A DNA stretch of 64,000 nucleotides from Mycolicibacterium sp. TY81 (GCF_018326285.1 NZ_AP023362.1:1736001-1800000); one strand, 5' to 3'; positions 27,328-38,197 are shown, counted from the stretch's first letter. The notes: generated from the sequence alone by a model not told the origin. Program-made: numbers and translations.

Positions 27328-28359
27328 TCAGTCGCCGACAGTGCCGTCGTCGCCGGCTTGGGGATCGGAGAATCCGTCACCGGACTGTTCGGCGAGGAAC
27401 TGCTCGAACTGTGCGCCGAGTTCGTCGCCGCTGGGTAGTTCCTCGTCACGTGCCAGCAACGACCGATTTTCCTGAGCAGCGACGAACGAATCGTACTGTT
27501 GTTCCAGTGCACTGACCACTTGAGCGACTTCGGCGCTGGCCTCCACCTGCTCGCTGATCTTGGCGTACACCTCGGCGCCCGCCTCCGACAGCGCGTGCAG
27601 CGGAATCTGCAGCGACGCGATCCGGGAGACCTCACCCAGCAGCGCCTCGGCGGCGGGCGGATACGCGGTCTGCGCTAGGTAGTGCGGCACATGCACGGTG
27701 AAGCCCAGAGCTTCGTGGCCGTGCTGAATCATCCGGTACTCCAACAGGTTCGACACGCTGGCCGGAACCTGTACCTCGCCAACCCACGGCGTGTGATCGG
27801 CGATCAGCTCCTTGTTGCCGGCGTGTGCCGTCATGGTGACGGGGCGGGTGTGCGGGACCGCCATCGGGATGGCGCCCAGCCCGATGATCTGCCGGACCCC
27901 GAGCCGCTCGGACAGCAGCCGCACCGCCGTGATGAAACGTTCCCAGCGCAGATCCGGCTCCATCCCGGCCAGCAGCAGGAACGGCGTCCCGGCGGTGTCG
28001 TGCAGCGCGTACAGGTTCAGTTCGGGATCGTCGTACTTGGTGAAGTGGTCGGTGGTGAACGTCATCAGCGGCCGGCGTGACCGGTAGTCCAGCAGTTCGT
28101 CGATGGCGAACGACGCGACCAGTTCGGTGTCGAGCGTGTTCTTCAGGTGCTCGGCGGCCAGCCGGATGGCGTGACCGGCATCGGAGAAGCCTTCGAGGGC
28201 GTGCACCATCACCGGTCCGCGGCCGTCGGCGGCGGACAACTGGGGCGCGGGGAATTCCAGCTCGTACATACCGCTCTGCTCGGGCTGATACTGCTGGCCC
28301 CGGCTGTTGTCGGGCCGCTGGCCGCTCGCGTTGCGCGCGTTCCCGTCGTGCTCGCTCAC
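27328..28359 (-). CDS. PAC2 family protein (Rv2714-like)
   Basis: A 343-residue protein with the PAC2 (proteasome assembly chaperone 2-like) fold: VMVHALEGFSDAGHA near the N-terminus, YRSRRPLMTF, LLLAGMEPDLRW, IIGLGAIPMAVPHTRP and PHYLAQTAYPPAA. The ribosome site AAGGAG sits 7 bases before the second GTG (MSEHDG) and only one base before the first (MKVSEHD), so the second is chosen. The acidic C-terminus is probably flexible. Role in actinobacteria is unknown; co-transcription with the hydrolase is likely. Confidence 0.85.
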   Translation of the reverse strand: MSEHDGNARNASGQRPDNSRGQQYQPEQSGMYELEFPAPQLSAADGRGPVMVHALEGFSDAGHAIRLAAEHLKNTLDTELVASFAIDELLDYRSRRPLMTFTTDHFTKYDDPELNLYALHDTAGTPFLLLAGMEPDLRWERFITAVRLLSERLGVRQIIGLGAIPMAVPHTRPVTMTAHAGNKELIADHTPWVGEVQVPASVSNLLEYRMIQHGHEALGFTVHVPHYLAQTAYPPAAEALLGEVSRIASLQIPLHALSEAGAEVYAKISEQVEASAEVAQVVSALEQQYDSFVAAQENRSLLARDEELPSGDELGAQFEQFLAEQSGDGFSDPQAGDDGTVGD

Positions 28360-28510
28360 CTTCACACTCCTTGCCGTCGTGCGTTCACATCTCGCCGGAT
28401 GTGTCTCCTACAAGTGTCGCGCATTCTTGTGTTGTTCCCGGTGTCGGCCCGCAGTACGCATGGTGCACCAGGTGCTGCTCGTGCCGTCGGTATCGGGCAA
28501 GATCGGACAG

Positions 28511-29311
28511 ATGCTTCGCACCCGACTGGCCGTGAGCGCATTCGCCGCGCTGCTGGCCACCGCGTGCAGCCCGCCTGCGATCAAGGCCGATCCCCGTGCC
28601 GGCGACCCCGGTACGGTCGCCGCCGGCGCGGCCGTGGTCCCGGGACCCCGGCCCGATCCGCGCGTCGGAGCGGTGTTCCTGGGCAGCGATTCCGTGCACA
28701 CCTGCAGTGGCGCGGTCCTCGACTCGCTGGCCGGGAATCTGATCATCACGGCCGCACACTGCCTCGACGCGGCGTTCGACGCGACGTTCGCGCCCGGTTA
28801 CCGCGGCGGTGTGCCCGGCGACTTCTGGCACATCGATGCGGTGTACCTGGACCCGCGCTGGGTTCGCAGCCAGGACCCGGCCGCCGACTACGCGATCGCC
28901 CGCGTCAGCCACGGCGGCGCGGCCACGACCGAGACGCTGGAACGTCACGCCGGCGGCGGCTTCGTGCTCGGCGCCGCACCGGGCCCCGACGTTCCGATCA
29001 CGGTGACGGGATACCCGCTCGGTGACGGCGGGGACCAGGTCAGCTGTAGTGCGCCGACATCACGCCCCGACCGCGGGTTCCCGGCGCTGCGCTGCCCGGG
29101 CCTGGTCGACGGCACCAGCGGCTCGCCGTGGGTGTCGGCGACCGAGGTCAGGGGAGTGGTCGGCGGCCTGCAGGGCGGTGGCTGCAGCGGCAACGACGTG
29201 TCGTACTCGTCACCCTTCGATGTGCAGATCCAGCTGCTGTATCAGCGAGCCCAGGAGGGCGGTCCCGCGGACCGCGCCACCGGCGCCCCTGACGACGGCT
29301 GCAGCGCCTAG
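28511..29311 (+). CDS. Trypsin-like serine protease, putative lipoprotein
   Basis: A 266-residue protein with an N-terminal lipobox (ATAC, Cys19) after a short hydrophobic signal. The catalytic triad of the S1 fold is visible: His83 in TAAHC, Asp126 in ADYAIARV and Ser203 in GTSGSPW. Two further cysteine pairs could form disulphides. The ATG ([10 protein letters not shown]) is chosen because it gives a proper lipoprotein signal; upstream in-frame extension overlaps the divergent PAC2 gene. Substrate unknown; envelope location inferred. Its TAG overlaps the sthA stop by 4 bases. Confidence 0.87.
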   Translation: MLRTRLAVSAFAALLATACSPPAIKADPRAGDPGTVAAGAAVVPGPRPDPRVGAVFLGSDSVHTCSGAVLDSLAGNLIITAAHCLDAAFDATFAPGYRGGVPGDFWHIDAVYLDPRWVRSQDPAADYAIARVSHGGAATTETLERHAGGGFVLGAAPGPDVPITVTGYPLGDGGDQVSCSAPTSRPDRGFPALRCPGLVDGTSGSPWVSATEVRGVVGGLQGGGCSGNDVSYSSPFDVQIQLLYQRAQEGGPADRATGAPDDGCSA

Positions 29312-30723
29312 CGTCTGAACTGGTTCAGCGCCCGCAGCTTGTTCATCACGTCGAGCGCGGCGACCTTGTAGGCCTCCGAGAAGGTCGGGTAGTTGAAGAC
29401 GGCGTCGACCAGGTATTCCACCGTCCCGCCGCACCCCATCACGGCCTGGCCGATGTGGACCAGTTCGGTCGCGTTGGAGCCGAAGATGTGCACGCCGAGC
29501 AGCGTCAGGTCCTCGGTGGACACCAGCAGCTTGAGCATGCCGTACGAGTCACCGGCGATCTGCCCGCGCGCCAGTTCGCGGTAGCGCGACACCCCGACCT
29601 CGTAGGGAATCGAGCTGTCGGTGAGATCGACCTCGGTGGCGCCGACGTACGACACCTCGGGAATGGAGTAGATGCCGATCGGCTGCAGGTCGGTCATGCC
29701 CTTACAGGGCTCGCCGAACGCGTGGTACGCCGCCAGCCGGCCCTGGTCCATCGAGGTCGCGGCCAGCGCCGGGAAGCCGATGACGTCACCGACGGCGTAG
29801 ATGTGGTCGACCTTGGTCTGGTAGTTGTCGTCGACGAAAATCCTTCCGCGACTGTCGACCTCGAGGCCCGCCTGGCCGACGTCGAGGTGCTCGGTCTGCC
29901 CCTGCCGGCCGGCCGAGTACATCACCGTCTCGGCGGGGATCTGCTTTCCGCTGGCGAGCGTGGTCAAGGTTCCGCCGGGACCCACGTCCACCGCGGTCAC
30001 CTCTTCGCCGAACCGGAAGGTCACCGCGAGGTCGCGCAGGTGGAATTTGAGGGACTCGATGATCTCGGAATCGCAGAAGTCCAGCATTGTCGGGCGCTTC
30101 TCGATCACGGTCACCTTGGTGCCGAGCGCCGCGAACATCGACGCGTACTCGATACCGATGACTCCCGCGCCGACCACCACCATCGACTGCGGCAGGCTCT
30201 TGAGGTCCAGGATCCCGTCGGAGTCCAGGACGCGTTCCTCGTCGAACTTCACCCCGGCCGGACGGACCGGCTTGGTACCGGTGGCGATGACGACATACCG
30301 CGCCCTGATGTTGACGTTCTCGTCGCGGGTGGGGTCCTCGATGACCAGGGTGTGCGGGTCGAGGAACCGGCCGTGGCCTTCGAACAGCTCGACCCCGTTG
30401 CGCAGCAGCTGGTTGCGGACCACGTCCTGTTCCCTGCCGATGACGTGCGTGGTGCGGCGCAACAGATCGGCGGGGGTGATCCGTTCCTTGACCCGGTAGC
30501 TGGAGCCGTACAGTTCGCGCTGACTCATCCCGGTGAGGTAGACGACCGCCTCACGCAATGTCTTGGACGGGATGGTCCCGGTGTTCACGCAGACCCCGCC
30601 GAGCATGCGCCCACGCTCGATGACTGCGACGGATTTTCCCAGCTTGGCGGCGGCGATCGCAGCCTTCTGCCCGCCGGGACCGGATCCGATGACGACGAGG
30701 TCGAACTCCTGCGTGGAACCCAT
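29308..30723 (-). CDS. sthA: Soluble pyridine nucleotide transhydrogenase
   Basis: A 471-residue FAD flavoprotein exchanging reducing equivalents between NADPH and NAD. FAD-binding GSGPGG is at residues 13-18 and the second nucleotide fold at [15 protein letters not shown]; the C-terminal dimerisation domain starts at PEVSYVG. In the region where lipoamide dehydrogenases carry the redox CxxxxC, only Cys45 is present and the second position is Thr50, which fits SthA rather than a disulphide oxidoreductase. ATG at MGSTQEFD. Corresponds to Rv2713. Confidence 0.93.
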   Translation of the reverse strand: MGSTQEFDLVVIGSGPGGQKAAIAAAKLGKSVAVIERGRMLGGVCVNTGTIPSKTLREAVVYLTGMSQRELYGSSYRVKERITPADLLRRTTHVIGREQDVVRNQLLRNGVELFEGHGRFLDPHTLVIEDPTRDENVNIRARYVVIATGTKPVRPAGVKFDEERVLDSDGILDLKSLPQSMVVVGAGVIGIEYASMFAALGTKVTVIEKRPTMLDFCDSEIIESLKFHLRDLAVTFRFGEEVTAVDVGPGGTLTTLASGKQIPAETVMYSAGRQGQTEHLDVGQAGLEVDSRGRIFVDDNYQTKVDHIYAVGDVIGFPALAATSMDQGRLAAYHAFGEPCKGMTDLQPIGIYSIPEVSYVGATEVDLTDSSIPYEVGVSRYRELARGQIAGDSYGMLKLLVSTEDLTLLGVHIFGSNATELVHIGQAVMGCGGTVEYLVDAVFNYPTFSEAYKVAALDVMNKLRALNQFRR

Positions 30724-30893
30724 GACAGCCAGGTTGGCACGGCACGCGTGATCATGCAGCCGGATCATCGGCGAACTTTGCGGAAACACCACGGGTGCGG
30801 CCCGTTATCCACAGATCCGAGTTCATCCACAGCCGGGGTCGCCGGCGGTGTCGGCCGACGATTCCTGACGGACCGTGCTGCCACGTTCAGGGC

Positions 30894-31958
30894 ATGACAA
30901 CTTTCAGCTCATTCGATTTCCAACTGAACCGGCCCGGCGCCCTGATCGCGGCAGTGCCCGCGGTCCTGGGGTTCGCGCCCGAGAAGTCGCTGGTCCTCGT
31001 CACCATCATCGGCGGTGAGATGGGCGCGGTCCTGCGCGTGGACCTCTCGGCAGGATTCTTCGAGGCCCTGCCCGAGGCCCTCGGCCATCTCTCCGGCATG
31101 GCCGCCGCGGCAGATGCGGACGCCGCCGTCGGGGTGATCGTCGACGAACACGGCGTCGACTGCGTGATGTGCGCGGACATGTACCGCGACGTGACCGACG
31201 AACTCGAGGAGGCGCTGGCCGAGCGCGGCATCGAACTGCTCGCGGTGCACGTCGTCGACCGGGTGGCGGCCGGCGGCCGCTGGCAGTGCGCCGACGGCTG
31301 CGGGAACGCCGGCGTCGTCGAGGATCCCGAATCGTCACCCGTCACCATGGCCGCGGTGCTCGACGGCCGGCGCCTCTACGCCCGGCGCGCGGACCTCGTC
31401 GACGTCGTCGCCGTCACCGACGCGCGGCGTGCCGAGGCGTTGCGGCCGGCGATCGAAAAGCGCGCTGCCACAGTGGATTACCGCGGGCGTCCCGATGCCG
31501 AGGTGCGCGCCGATATCGAGCATGCGGTGGCGTGTGCCACCGGGTCCCCGGACGGCTCGCCACTACCCGACGACGACGCGGTGCGCCTGGCGTGCGCGGT
31601 GACGGATTCGCGGGTGCGGGACACGCTGTACGCGTTGGCGGTCGGGGAGCGCGCGGCCGCGGCCGAGTCGGTGTGGGCCGCGCTGACCCGCACCCTGCCC
31701 GCGCCGTGGCGGGTGGAGGTATTGGTGTTGCTGGCGTTCAGCGCGTACGCCCGGGGCGACGGACCGCTCGCCGGGGTGGCATTGCAGGCCGCACTGGACG
31801 TCGACAGTGGGCACCGGATGGCGGGCATGCTCGACGCTGCCCTGCAAAACGGTATGCGGCCGGACCGCATCCGCGAGTTGGCGCTGACGGGCTACAAGCT
31901 GGCCGAGCGCCTCGGCGTGCAGATGCCGCCGCGGCGCATCTTCGGCAGATCGGCGTGA
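30894..31958 (+). CDS. DUF4192 family protein (Rv2712c-like)
   Basis: A 354-residue, Ala-rich cytosolic protein matching the DUF4192 actinobacterial family: opening FDFQLNRPGALIAAVPAVLGF-type sequence, a PEKSLVLV strand, and a C-terminal helical half ending in RPDRIRELALTGYKLAERLG. No catalytic motif is apparent. The ATG MTTFSSFD is used; it lies about 170 bases from the divergent sthA. It converges on ideR with 16 bases between stops. Confidence 0.82.
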   Translation: MTTFSSFDFQLNRPGALIAAVPAVLGFAPEKSLVLVTIIGGEMGAVLRVDLSAGFFEALPEALGHLSGMAAAADADAAVGVIVDEHGVDCVMCADMYRDVTDELEEALAERGIELLAVHVVDRVAAGGRWQCADGCGNAGVVEDPESSPVTMAAVLDGRRLYARRADLVDVVAVTDARRAEALRPAIEKRAATVDYRGRPDAEVRADIEHAVACATGSPDGSPLPDDDAVRLACAVTDSRVRDTLYALAVGERAAAAESVWAALTRTLPAPWRVEVLVLLAFSAYARGDGPLAGVALQAALDVDSGHRMAGMLDAALQNGMRPDRIRELALTGYKLAERLGVQMPPRRIFGRSA

Positions 31959-31974
31959 GCCTCGTGGGCCCGGG

Positions 31975-32664
31975 TCAGACCTTCTCGACGCGAACCGCGT
32001 GCGCCATGTGATGCGGCAGCTCGACCTGTTCATGGCCGGGGATGACGATCAGCACGCTGCCCTGCTCGGTGGCCTGCACCGTGACGCGCGCGTTCGGCAC
32101 GACGCCGGCGTCCTTGAGCCGGGCGATCAGCTCGGTGTCGCCCTGGACGTGTTCGGTCAGCTGACGCACGCGGACCGCGACCGGGAATCCGGTGGGCAGC
32201 TCGGTGAGCCGGACGAGGCTGACGTCGGAGTCACCGGTCGAGATGACGCCGAGTTCGGCGAGGCCGGGGATCGGGTTACCGAACGGGGAGGTGGTCGGAT
32301 TGTCGAGCACCTGGACCAGCCGGCGTTCGACGTCCTCGCTCATCACGTGTTCCCAGCGGCACGCCTCGGCGTGGACTTCCTCCCACGGCAGGCCGATCAC
32401 ATCGACCAGCAGACGCTCGGCAAGCCGGTGCTTGCGCATCACCGACACGGCCAGCGAGCGGCCCTTGTCGGTCAGTTCGAGGTGGCGATCACCGGCGACG
32501 TGCAGCAGCCCGTCGCGCTCCATCCGCGACACCGTCTGGCTGACGGTGGGGCCGCTCTGCTCGAGTCGTTCGGCAATGCGCGCACGCAGCGGCACCACGC
32601 CCTCTTCTTCGAGGTCGTAGATCGTCCGCAGGTACATCTCGGTCGTATCGATCAGATCGTTCAT
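31975..32664 (-). CDS. ideR: Iron-dependent repressor IdeR
   Basis: A 229-residue DtxR-family regulator that, loaded with Fe(II), represses siderophore genes and activates iron storage. The N-terminal winged helix contains RIAERLEQSGPTVSQTV. Metal ligands known in M. tuberculosis IdeR are all present: Met10, His79, Glu83, His98, Cys102, Glu105 and His106. A C-terminal SH3-like domain follows (ARVTVQATEQGSVLIVIPG). It lies downstream of sigB on the same strand, behind the sigB terminator. Confidence 0.97.
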   Translation of the reverse strand: MNDLIDTTEMYLRTIYDLEEEGVVPLRARIAERLEQSGPTVSQTVSRMERDGLLHVAGDRHLELTDKGRSLAVSVMRKHRLAERLLVDVIGLPWEEVHAEACRWEHVMSEDVERRLVQVLDNPTTSPFGNPIPGLAELGVISTGDSDVSLVRLTELPTGFPVAVRVRQLTEHVQGDTELIARLKDAGVVPNARVTVQATEQGSVLIVIPGHEQVELPHHMAHAVRVEKV

Positions 32665-32784
32665 GCCAAATTCCTCCAGGCCTCCGCCGGTGCCCAGCTT
32701 ACCGGTTTGGCCGGGTCAACAGGCATCCACCACGGCCGATCGACGCTGTGATTCCTGCGGCGGACAACGGCGGGCAGACCGGCC

Positions 32785-32822
32785 GGAAAAAACGGTGCCC
32801 GCCGGATATTCCGGCGGGCACC
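32785..32822 (-). terminator. Rho-independent terminator of sigB
   Basis: On the minus strand a perfect 13-bp stem (GGTGCCCGCCGGA / TCCGGCGGGCACC, loop of three) is followed by a run of six T. This is an unusually clear intrinsic terminator for this GC content. Confidence 0.92.
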
Positions 32823-32850
32823 AGGGTGTGCAGTTGTTGGGTGGCGGCGA

Positions 32851-33810
<960 letters not shown>

Positions 33811-33854
33811 TTGCGGCCTCCTGCTCGTGCTCAGCTCGAACTGTCACTTGCTTC

Positions 33855-33881
33855 AACGCCCCAGCGGCAGGAGAAGTTCCC
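33855..33881 (-). promoter_or_regulatory. ECF-type (SigE/SigH-like) promoter of sigB
   Basis: On the minus strand GGGAAC is followed 17 bases later by CGTT, matching the mycobacterial SigE/SigH promoter pattern GGAAC-N16/17-CGTT. It lies about 45 bases before the sigB ATG. SigE/SigH control of sigB is known in M. tuberculosis. Confidence 0.75.
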
Positions 33882-33976
33882 GAGGCCCTCTTGGCTCATG
33901 GCCTCTGACCAGCGGTTTTTCGAGGTCGACCTGAGAATGTCCTTAGAAAGGAGAAAGAAGGAAACTCAGGTAGAGG

Positions 33977-34354
33977 TCAAGACTCGATATCCCCGTCGAT
34001 GACGGGGTGCCGGTCCTCGATCGCGGGCCGCTCGGCAGTGGGGAACATCGGCGCCCGGCGGGCCGCGTCGTAGCGGCGCGGTTCCTGCGCGGTGCGCGGT
34101 GGGCGGTCGTTGGCGATCAGCACCGCGATCCACGGCAGGGGAATGGATGCGATCAGGATGCCCAGCGAGATCAGGCCGTTGTGCCAGATGCTGTAGGCCA
34201 GTGCGGCCAGCAACAGCGCCGGCACGCGGAACGACATGATGGTGAGGTAGCGACGGACGCGCGCGCGGTGCTGCTCCTCATAGGCGGGTGCTGCGCGAGT
34301 GATGAGGACCGGCCGACCGTCGTCGTCGAAACTCAGCTCAGGGCCGTGTTTCAT
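33977..34354 (-). CDS. DUF3099 membrane protein
   Basis: A 125-residue protein with two hydrophobic helices (about residues 42-60 and 62-82) between a polar N-terminus (ITRAAPAYEEQH) and a charged C-terminus. It fits DUF3099 (Rv2709 region of M. tuberculosis, next to sigB). The ATG MKHGPEL is preferred to an upstream in-frame codon. Function unknown. It diverges from the DUF3039 gene. Confidence 0.8.
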   Translation of the reverse strand: MKHGPELSFDDDGRPVLITRAAPAYEEQHRARVRRYLTIMSFRVPALLLAALAYSIWHNGLISLGILIASIPLPWIAVLIANDRPPRTAQEPRRYDAARRAPMFPTAERPAIEDRHPVIDGDIES

Positions 34355-34422
34355 AGCTCCACTGTCCCACATCTGGCTCAGTGCCGCCGCGACCGGTTCG
34401 CCTGAGGTGCCACAATGAATCC

Positions 34423-34659
34423 ATGCAGACCGACACCCTCGAACGCACCGATTCCGATGAACAGGTCGACGACGGTACGGACGACGACCGACCTAAGCAC
34501 TTCCACTACGTCAAGAAGGACAAGATCGCCGAGAGTGCCGTCATGGGCACCCATGTCGTCGCGCTGTGCGGCGAGGTGTTCCCGGTGACCAAGTCACCCA
34601 AGCCCGGGTCGCCCGTGTGCCCGGATTGCAAGCGCATCTACGAACAGATGAAGAAATAG
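34423..34659 (+). CDS. DUF3039 small zinc-ribbon-like protein
   Basis: A 78-residue acidic protein. The C-terminal half has HVVALCGEVF followed by PVCPDCKRIY, a Cys set that may bind zinc, and the conserved HFHYVKKDKI segment typical of actinobacterial DUF3039 (Rv2708c). Function unknown. Confidence 0.82.
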   Translation: MQTDTLERTDSDEQVDDGTDDDRPKHFHYVKKDKIAESAVMGTHVVALCGEVFPVTKSPKPGSPVCPDCKRIYEQMKK

Positions 34660-34669
34660 CCGCAACCGG

Positions 34670-35647
34670 TCAGGCCGGCGGCTCGGCCACCCGCTCGGCT
34701 GGTTGATCGGCGGGCTGATCGCCCGTGAGGGTCTCGGCTTTTTCTTCGAGCCATTCGCGCAGGCGCCGGGCGTGGGTGTCCGGCGCCGGCCATTCCTCCT
34801 GGATCGCCGCGTTGAGTTCGGCGCCGATCATGATGGCGAATCCCAGCGCGAAGGCGAACAGCAGGAACGCGATCGGCGTCGCGAGCGCGCCGTAGGTGTA
34901 GCCGGTCGCGGTGATCCAGGTCAGATAGAACCGCAGGCCCACCGTCGCCACCACGAAGACCACGGTCGCCAGCACCGCGCCGAACAGCAGCCGATGGGTC
35001 GGCAGCGGTTGGGGCAGCGCAACGCGATACAGCACGGTCACGGCCAGCACGATGCCCAGCAGTAGCGCGGGCCAGTACCCGTACTTCATCGCGTTGGACC
35101 AGGTCTGGGGAATGTGCTGGGCGATCTTCATCGGTCCGATGGCGGCCACCGGGGCCGTCGCGATCACGAACAGCAGCATCACGAGATACAGCCCGAGCGC
35201 GTAGAAACGCTGCCGCACCGGGTGGCGCAACGGCGTCTGATCATGGGCCTCGACGACCGCGTCGACGAATGCCGAGATCGCGGACGAGCCCGCCCACAGC
35301 GAGATGACGAACCCGAGGGACACCACCTCGCCGCGGGCGCCCACGGCGATGTCGCGCACCGTGGGTTGGATGATCTCGTTGATCACGTTCGGCGAGAAGA
35401 AGTTCTTCGCCGTCCCGATCAGTTGTTCCTGGATCATCGGCAGCGTCTCGGGGCCGAACAACGGCGCCACGTACGCCAAGCTGCCCAGCATGCCCAGCAG
35501 CAAGGGCGGTAGGGACAGTGCCGACCAGAACGCAGCCTGAGCCGACTCGGAAAAGATCGAGTCGTCCCAGCTTTTCGACAGTGCGCGTCGGATGACCCGT
35601 AACACGTGGTGACGTGTCGGCTTGATCGGCTTCGTCTGGTCGTTCAT
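34670..35647 (-). CDS. YihY/BrkB family membrane protein (Rv2707-like)
   Basis: A 325-residue integral membrane protein with about six hydrophobic helices and the YihY/virulence-factor-BrkB pattern (SAQAAFWSALSLPPLL, GFVISLWAGSSAISAFVDAV, YTYGALATPIAFLLFAFALGFAIMIGAELNA split across the last helices). A charged C-terminal cytosolic tail follows. Biochemical function is not established. Confidence 0.88.
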   Translation of the reverse strand: MNDQTKPIKPTRHHVLRVIRRALSKSWDDSIFSESAQAAFWSALSLPPLLLGMLGSLAYVAPLFGPETLPMIQEQLIGTAKNFFSPNVINEIIQPTVRDIAVGARGEVVSLGFVISLWAGSSAISAFVDAVVEAHDQTPLRHPVRQRFYALGLYLVMLLFVIATAPVAAIGPMKIAQHIPQTWSNAMKYGYWPALLLGIVLAVTVLYRVALPQPLPTHRLLFGAVLATVVFVVATVGLRFYLTWITATGYTYGALATPIAFLLFAFALGFAIMIGAELNAAIQEEWPAPDTHARRLREWLEEKAETLTGDQPADQPAERVAEPPA

Positions 35648-35706
35648 GACCAGACCAGCATTACCGAAGAGATCCCATCAGGACCGTATTTGAGGTGACC
35701 GGCGGG

Positions 35707-35898
35707 TCACTCGGTCTCGGCGCTGACCACCAGCACAGCGGCCAGCTCGACCAGCTTGGATTCGTGCTCGTTGGCGTGGTGCTGGCAGAACAGGAGCTCC
35801 ATGCCGGACGGCAGGGTAGCGCGAACGCGGGCGGCAGCGCCGCACCGGTCACAGCGGTCGGCCCGTGTCAGTGCCGGGCCCGTCAGAGTTGCGTTCAT
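35707..35898 (-). CDS. Small zinc-ribbon protein of the DUF7455 type
   Basis: A 63-residue protein with RADRCDRCGAAARVR and LFCQHHANEHE, giving Cys-x2-Cys and Cys-x-His-His as plausible zinc ligands. The arrangement is typical of short actinobacterial proteins near the sigma-factor genes. Function unknown. The ATG follows a GGAGG site (GCAGAAGGAGGCGCC). Confidence 0.8.
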   Translation of the reverse strand: MNATLTGPALTRADRCDRCGAAARVRATLPSGMELLFCQHHANEHESKLVELAAVLVVSAETE

Positions 35899-36052
35899 GG
35901 CGCCTCCTTCTGCTCGTCGCCGCCTGGGCGCTTTGCCGGTTACACATCTCTACTCTCTCAGACGATTTGGATTCCAGCGTTGTTCCCCAGGTGTTCACGG
36001 GTGTGTCGTGTCTCACCTATCGCTGGAGTTGCGGGCGCGGCAGGCTGACCGC

Positions 36053-36436
36053 ATGATCGCCGCGCCCACAGTCCTGGTCCATCTGTGTAGTGAAACGGAT
36101 TGGGCGCGTGCCCAGTTCGATGGCGAGCTCAGACCACCCTCACTCGACGAGGTGGGGTTCGTGCACCTGTCGGCTCCGGAACAGGTCCACCTGCCGGCCA
36201 ATCGGCTCTACCGCGGGCAGTCCGACCTGCTGCTCTTGGTCTGTGACCCGGACCTGCTCGGGTCGCCGGTTCGCTGGGAGCCCGGGGTGCCTACGGATCC
36301 GGCCTCGATGCTCTTCCCGCATCTGTACGGTGCCCTGCCCGCCGGCGCGGTGACGCACACCGTGCCCTACCGGCCTGATGCCGAGGGCGTTTTCCCTGTT
36401 CTGCCGGCAAATTTCGGGGCCGGCGCCGTTGGTTAA
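36053..36436 (+). CDS. DUF952 family protein
   Basis: A 127-residue cytosolic protein with the DUF952 pattern: VLVHLCSETDW, GFVHLSAPEQVHLPANRLY, LLLLVCDPDLL and FPHLYGALP. Members are annotated as glutathione S-transferase-like or ADP-ribosyl-type without firm proof. It stands alone between the small zinc-ribbon gene and the phosphatase pair. Confidence 0.8.
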   Translation: MIAAPTVLVHLCSETDWARAQFDGELRPPSLDEVGFVHLSAPEQVHLPANRLYRGQSDLLLLVCDPDLLGSPVRWEPGVPTDPASMLFPHLYGALPAGAVTHTVPYRPDAEGVFPVLPANFGAGAVG

Positions 36437-36549
36437 CGGAAAATGAACGACACTGTGAGAAATCTGTCCACTCATCGGGATTGTGGCCCGAGTCACCGTC
36501 CGGGGATTGACACGATCGCGCGCGTAAATATCCCCGACACGGTGAGGAC

Positions 36550-38136
36550 ATGATCAACCACACGAATTCTGAAGACGCGACGGGTAAGCGCCGTCGCGCA
36601 AGAGGACTGAAGGGACTCGGTGTCGCACTGACGGCGAGCGCCCTTCTGGTCATGTCGGCGCTGCCGGCATGGGCGGCCGAGAACATGACGATCACGTTCA
36701 TCCGGCACGGTCAGTCGTACGGCAATACGTCGGGCAACATCGACACCCAGGTGCCGGGCCCGGTCCTGACGCCGGACGGTCAGCAGCAGGCCAAGGACAT
36801 CGCGGCCAAGCTGGGCGACCGGAACTTCGATGCCATCTACGCGTCCACGATGGTTCGGACGCAGCAGACGGCGACGCCGTTGTCGCAGTACCTCGGTCTG
36901 CCGATCCAGGTGTTGCCGGGTCTGCAGGAGATCGAAGCCGGCAAGTACGAAGGCACCCCGGAGCGCGCGGGCATCTTCGGCTACCTGACGGCACCGCTGG
37001 CGTGGGCAGGCATCACCGTGACGCCGCCGCCGAACATCGCCTTCAACCCGACCACCCCGAACCTGGACGCGTTCATCCCGTCCGCGGCCGATCCGACCAC
37101 CGGTCTGAACGGTCACCAGTTCGAGGACCGGGTCAACGGCGCGTTGCAGACGATCTACGACAACGGCGACCGCAACGCAGCGGTGTTCTCGCACGGCGGC
37201 ACCATCATGATCTGGACGATGATGAACGCCAAGAACCTGAGCGCCGAACAGAAGATCATGCTGTTCACCCAGCATCCGCTGGGTAACACGGGCGTTGTCG
37301 TCGTCGAGGGCAACCCCGAGGACGGCTGGAACCTGGTCGAGTGGAACGGCGTCAAGATCGCCGGCATGCAGAAGGGCCCGATCGAGAACGTGCTGACGCA
37401 GGTCCGCACGCTGTCGCGTCAGCTCAACTCGGTGGTGCAGGACGTCGCCGCGGCGTTCCAGACCGGCAACGTCGGCAAGATCCTGACCGCGATCAACCAC
37501 GGTGCCGCGGACGCGCTGTTCTCGACGGCCAAGTTCGTCCGGGCCATCAACGCCCAGGTCATCGGCGGGGTCACCACGGCCATCGACAACCTGCAGAAGA
37601 AGCTGGCCCCGCCGGCTCCGGCTGCGGGCACGCAGACCACCGCCCCGACCTCGGGTGCTGCGGTCTCGCCGGCCGCGTTCTCGGCTCCGGCTCCGGTTGC
37701 GGCCAAGGCTCCGGCCGCGGCGCAGGCGGGCGACTCGCCGGCCAAGGTTGCGGACGCTCCGGCGTCGGACAACAAGGTCGACGGTCAGGTCAAGGCCGAG
37801 GCGGCCAAGGCCGACGCCGACGCCGCCAAGGCGGAGGGGCAGGCCAAGGCTGACGACGCCAAGGCCGACGCCGATGCCGCCAAGGCGGAGGGCCAGACCA
37901 AGGCCGACGAGGCCAAGGCCAAGGCTGACGCCAAGAAGGCTGCGGCCGAGGCCAAGAAGGCCGCTGCCAAGGCCAAGGCCGAGGAGAAGAAGGCTGCCGC
38001 CGAGGCCAAGAAGGCGGAGGCCAAGGCCAAGGCTGACGCCAAGAAGGCTGCCGCCGAGGCCAAGAAGGCCGAGGCGAAGGCCAAGGCAGAGTCTGCGAAG
38101 GCCACTGCCGGCGCAAGCGCTGGAAGCACCGACTGA
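36550..38136 (+). CDS. Exported histidine phosphatase with Lys/Ala-rich tail (copy 1)
   Basis: A 528-residue protein. The signal peptide spans residues 1-42 (basic start, hydrophobic core, cleavage near AWA). The histidine phosphatase domain runs over about 46-265: RHG at 52-54 with phospho-acceptor His53, Arg103 and second catalytic His215 in SHGGT. A helical segment of about 100 residues follows, then an Ala/Pro linker, then a 135-residue tail of AKADAKKAAAEAKKAE-type repeats rich in Lys and Ala. The tail resembles the heparin-binding tail of mycobacterial HBHA and could bind wall polymers or glycans. Substrate unknown. A close tandem copy follows. Confidence 0.9.
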   Translation: MINHTNSEDATGKRRRARGLKGLGVALTASALLVMSALPAWAAENMTITFIRHGQSYGNTSGNIDTQVPGPVLTPDGQQQAKDIAAKLGDRNFDAIYASTMVRTQQTATPLSQYLGLPIQVLPGLQEIEAGKYEGTPERAGIFGYLTAPLAWAGITVTPPPNIAFNPTTPNLDAFIPSAADPTTGLNGHQFEDRVNGALQTIYDNGDRNAAVFSHGGTIMIWTMMNAKNLSAEQKIMLFTQHPLGNTGVVVVEGNPEDGWNLVEWNGVKIAGMQKGPIENVLTQVRTLSRQLNSVVQDVAAAFQTGNVGKILTAINHGAADALFSTAKFVRAINAQVIGGVTTAIDNLQKKLAPPAPAAGTQTTAPTSGAAVSPAAFSAPAPVAAKAPAAAQAGDSPAKVADAPASDNKVDGQVKAEAAKADADAAKAEGQAKADDAKADADAAKAEGQTKADEAKAKADAKKAAAEAKKAAAKAKAEEKKAAAEAKKAEAKAKADAKKAAAEAKKAEAKAKAESAKATAGASAGSTD

Positions 38137-38160
38137 CAGCTCGCTGTCGGGTAACCACAG

Positions 38161-38197
38161 ATCGGCCCCCTTCTCCCTCGGGAAGGGGGCCGATTTG
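38161..38197 (+). terminator. Hairpin terminator after phosphatase copy 1
   Basis: ATCGGCCCCCTTC, 8-base loop, GAAGGGGGCCGAT, then TTT: a 13-bp perfect stem 24 bases after the stop. A related hairpin follows copy 2. Confidence 0.88.

Noticed and set aside
37790..38100. Lys/Ala tail region as a CRISPR-like or non-coding repeat
   Set aside because: The repeats are irregular, in frame and coding. No spacer-repeat structure is seen. No CRISPR array was found anywhere in the window.
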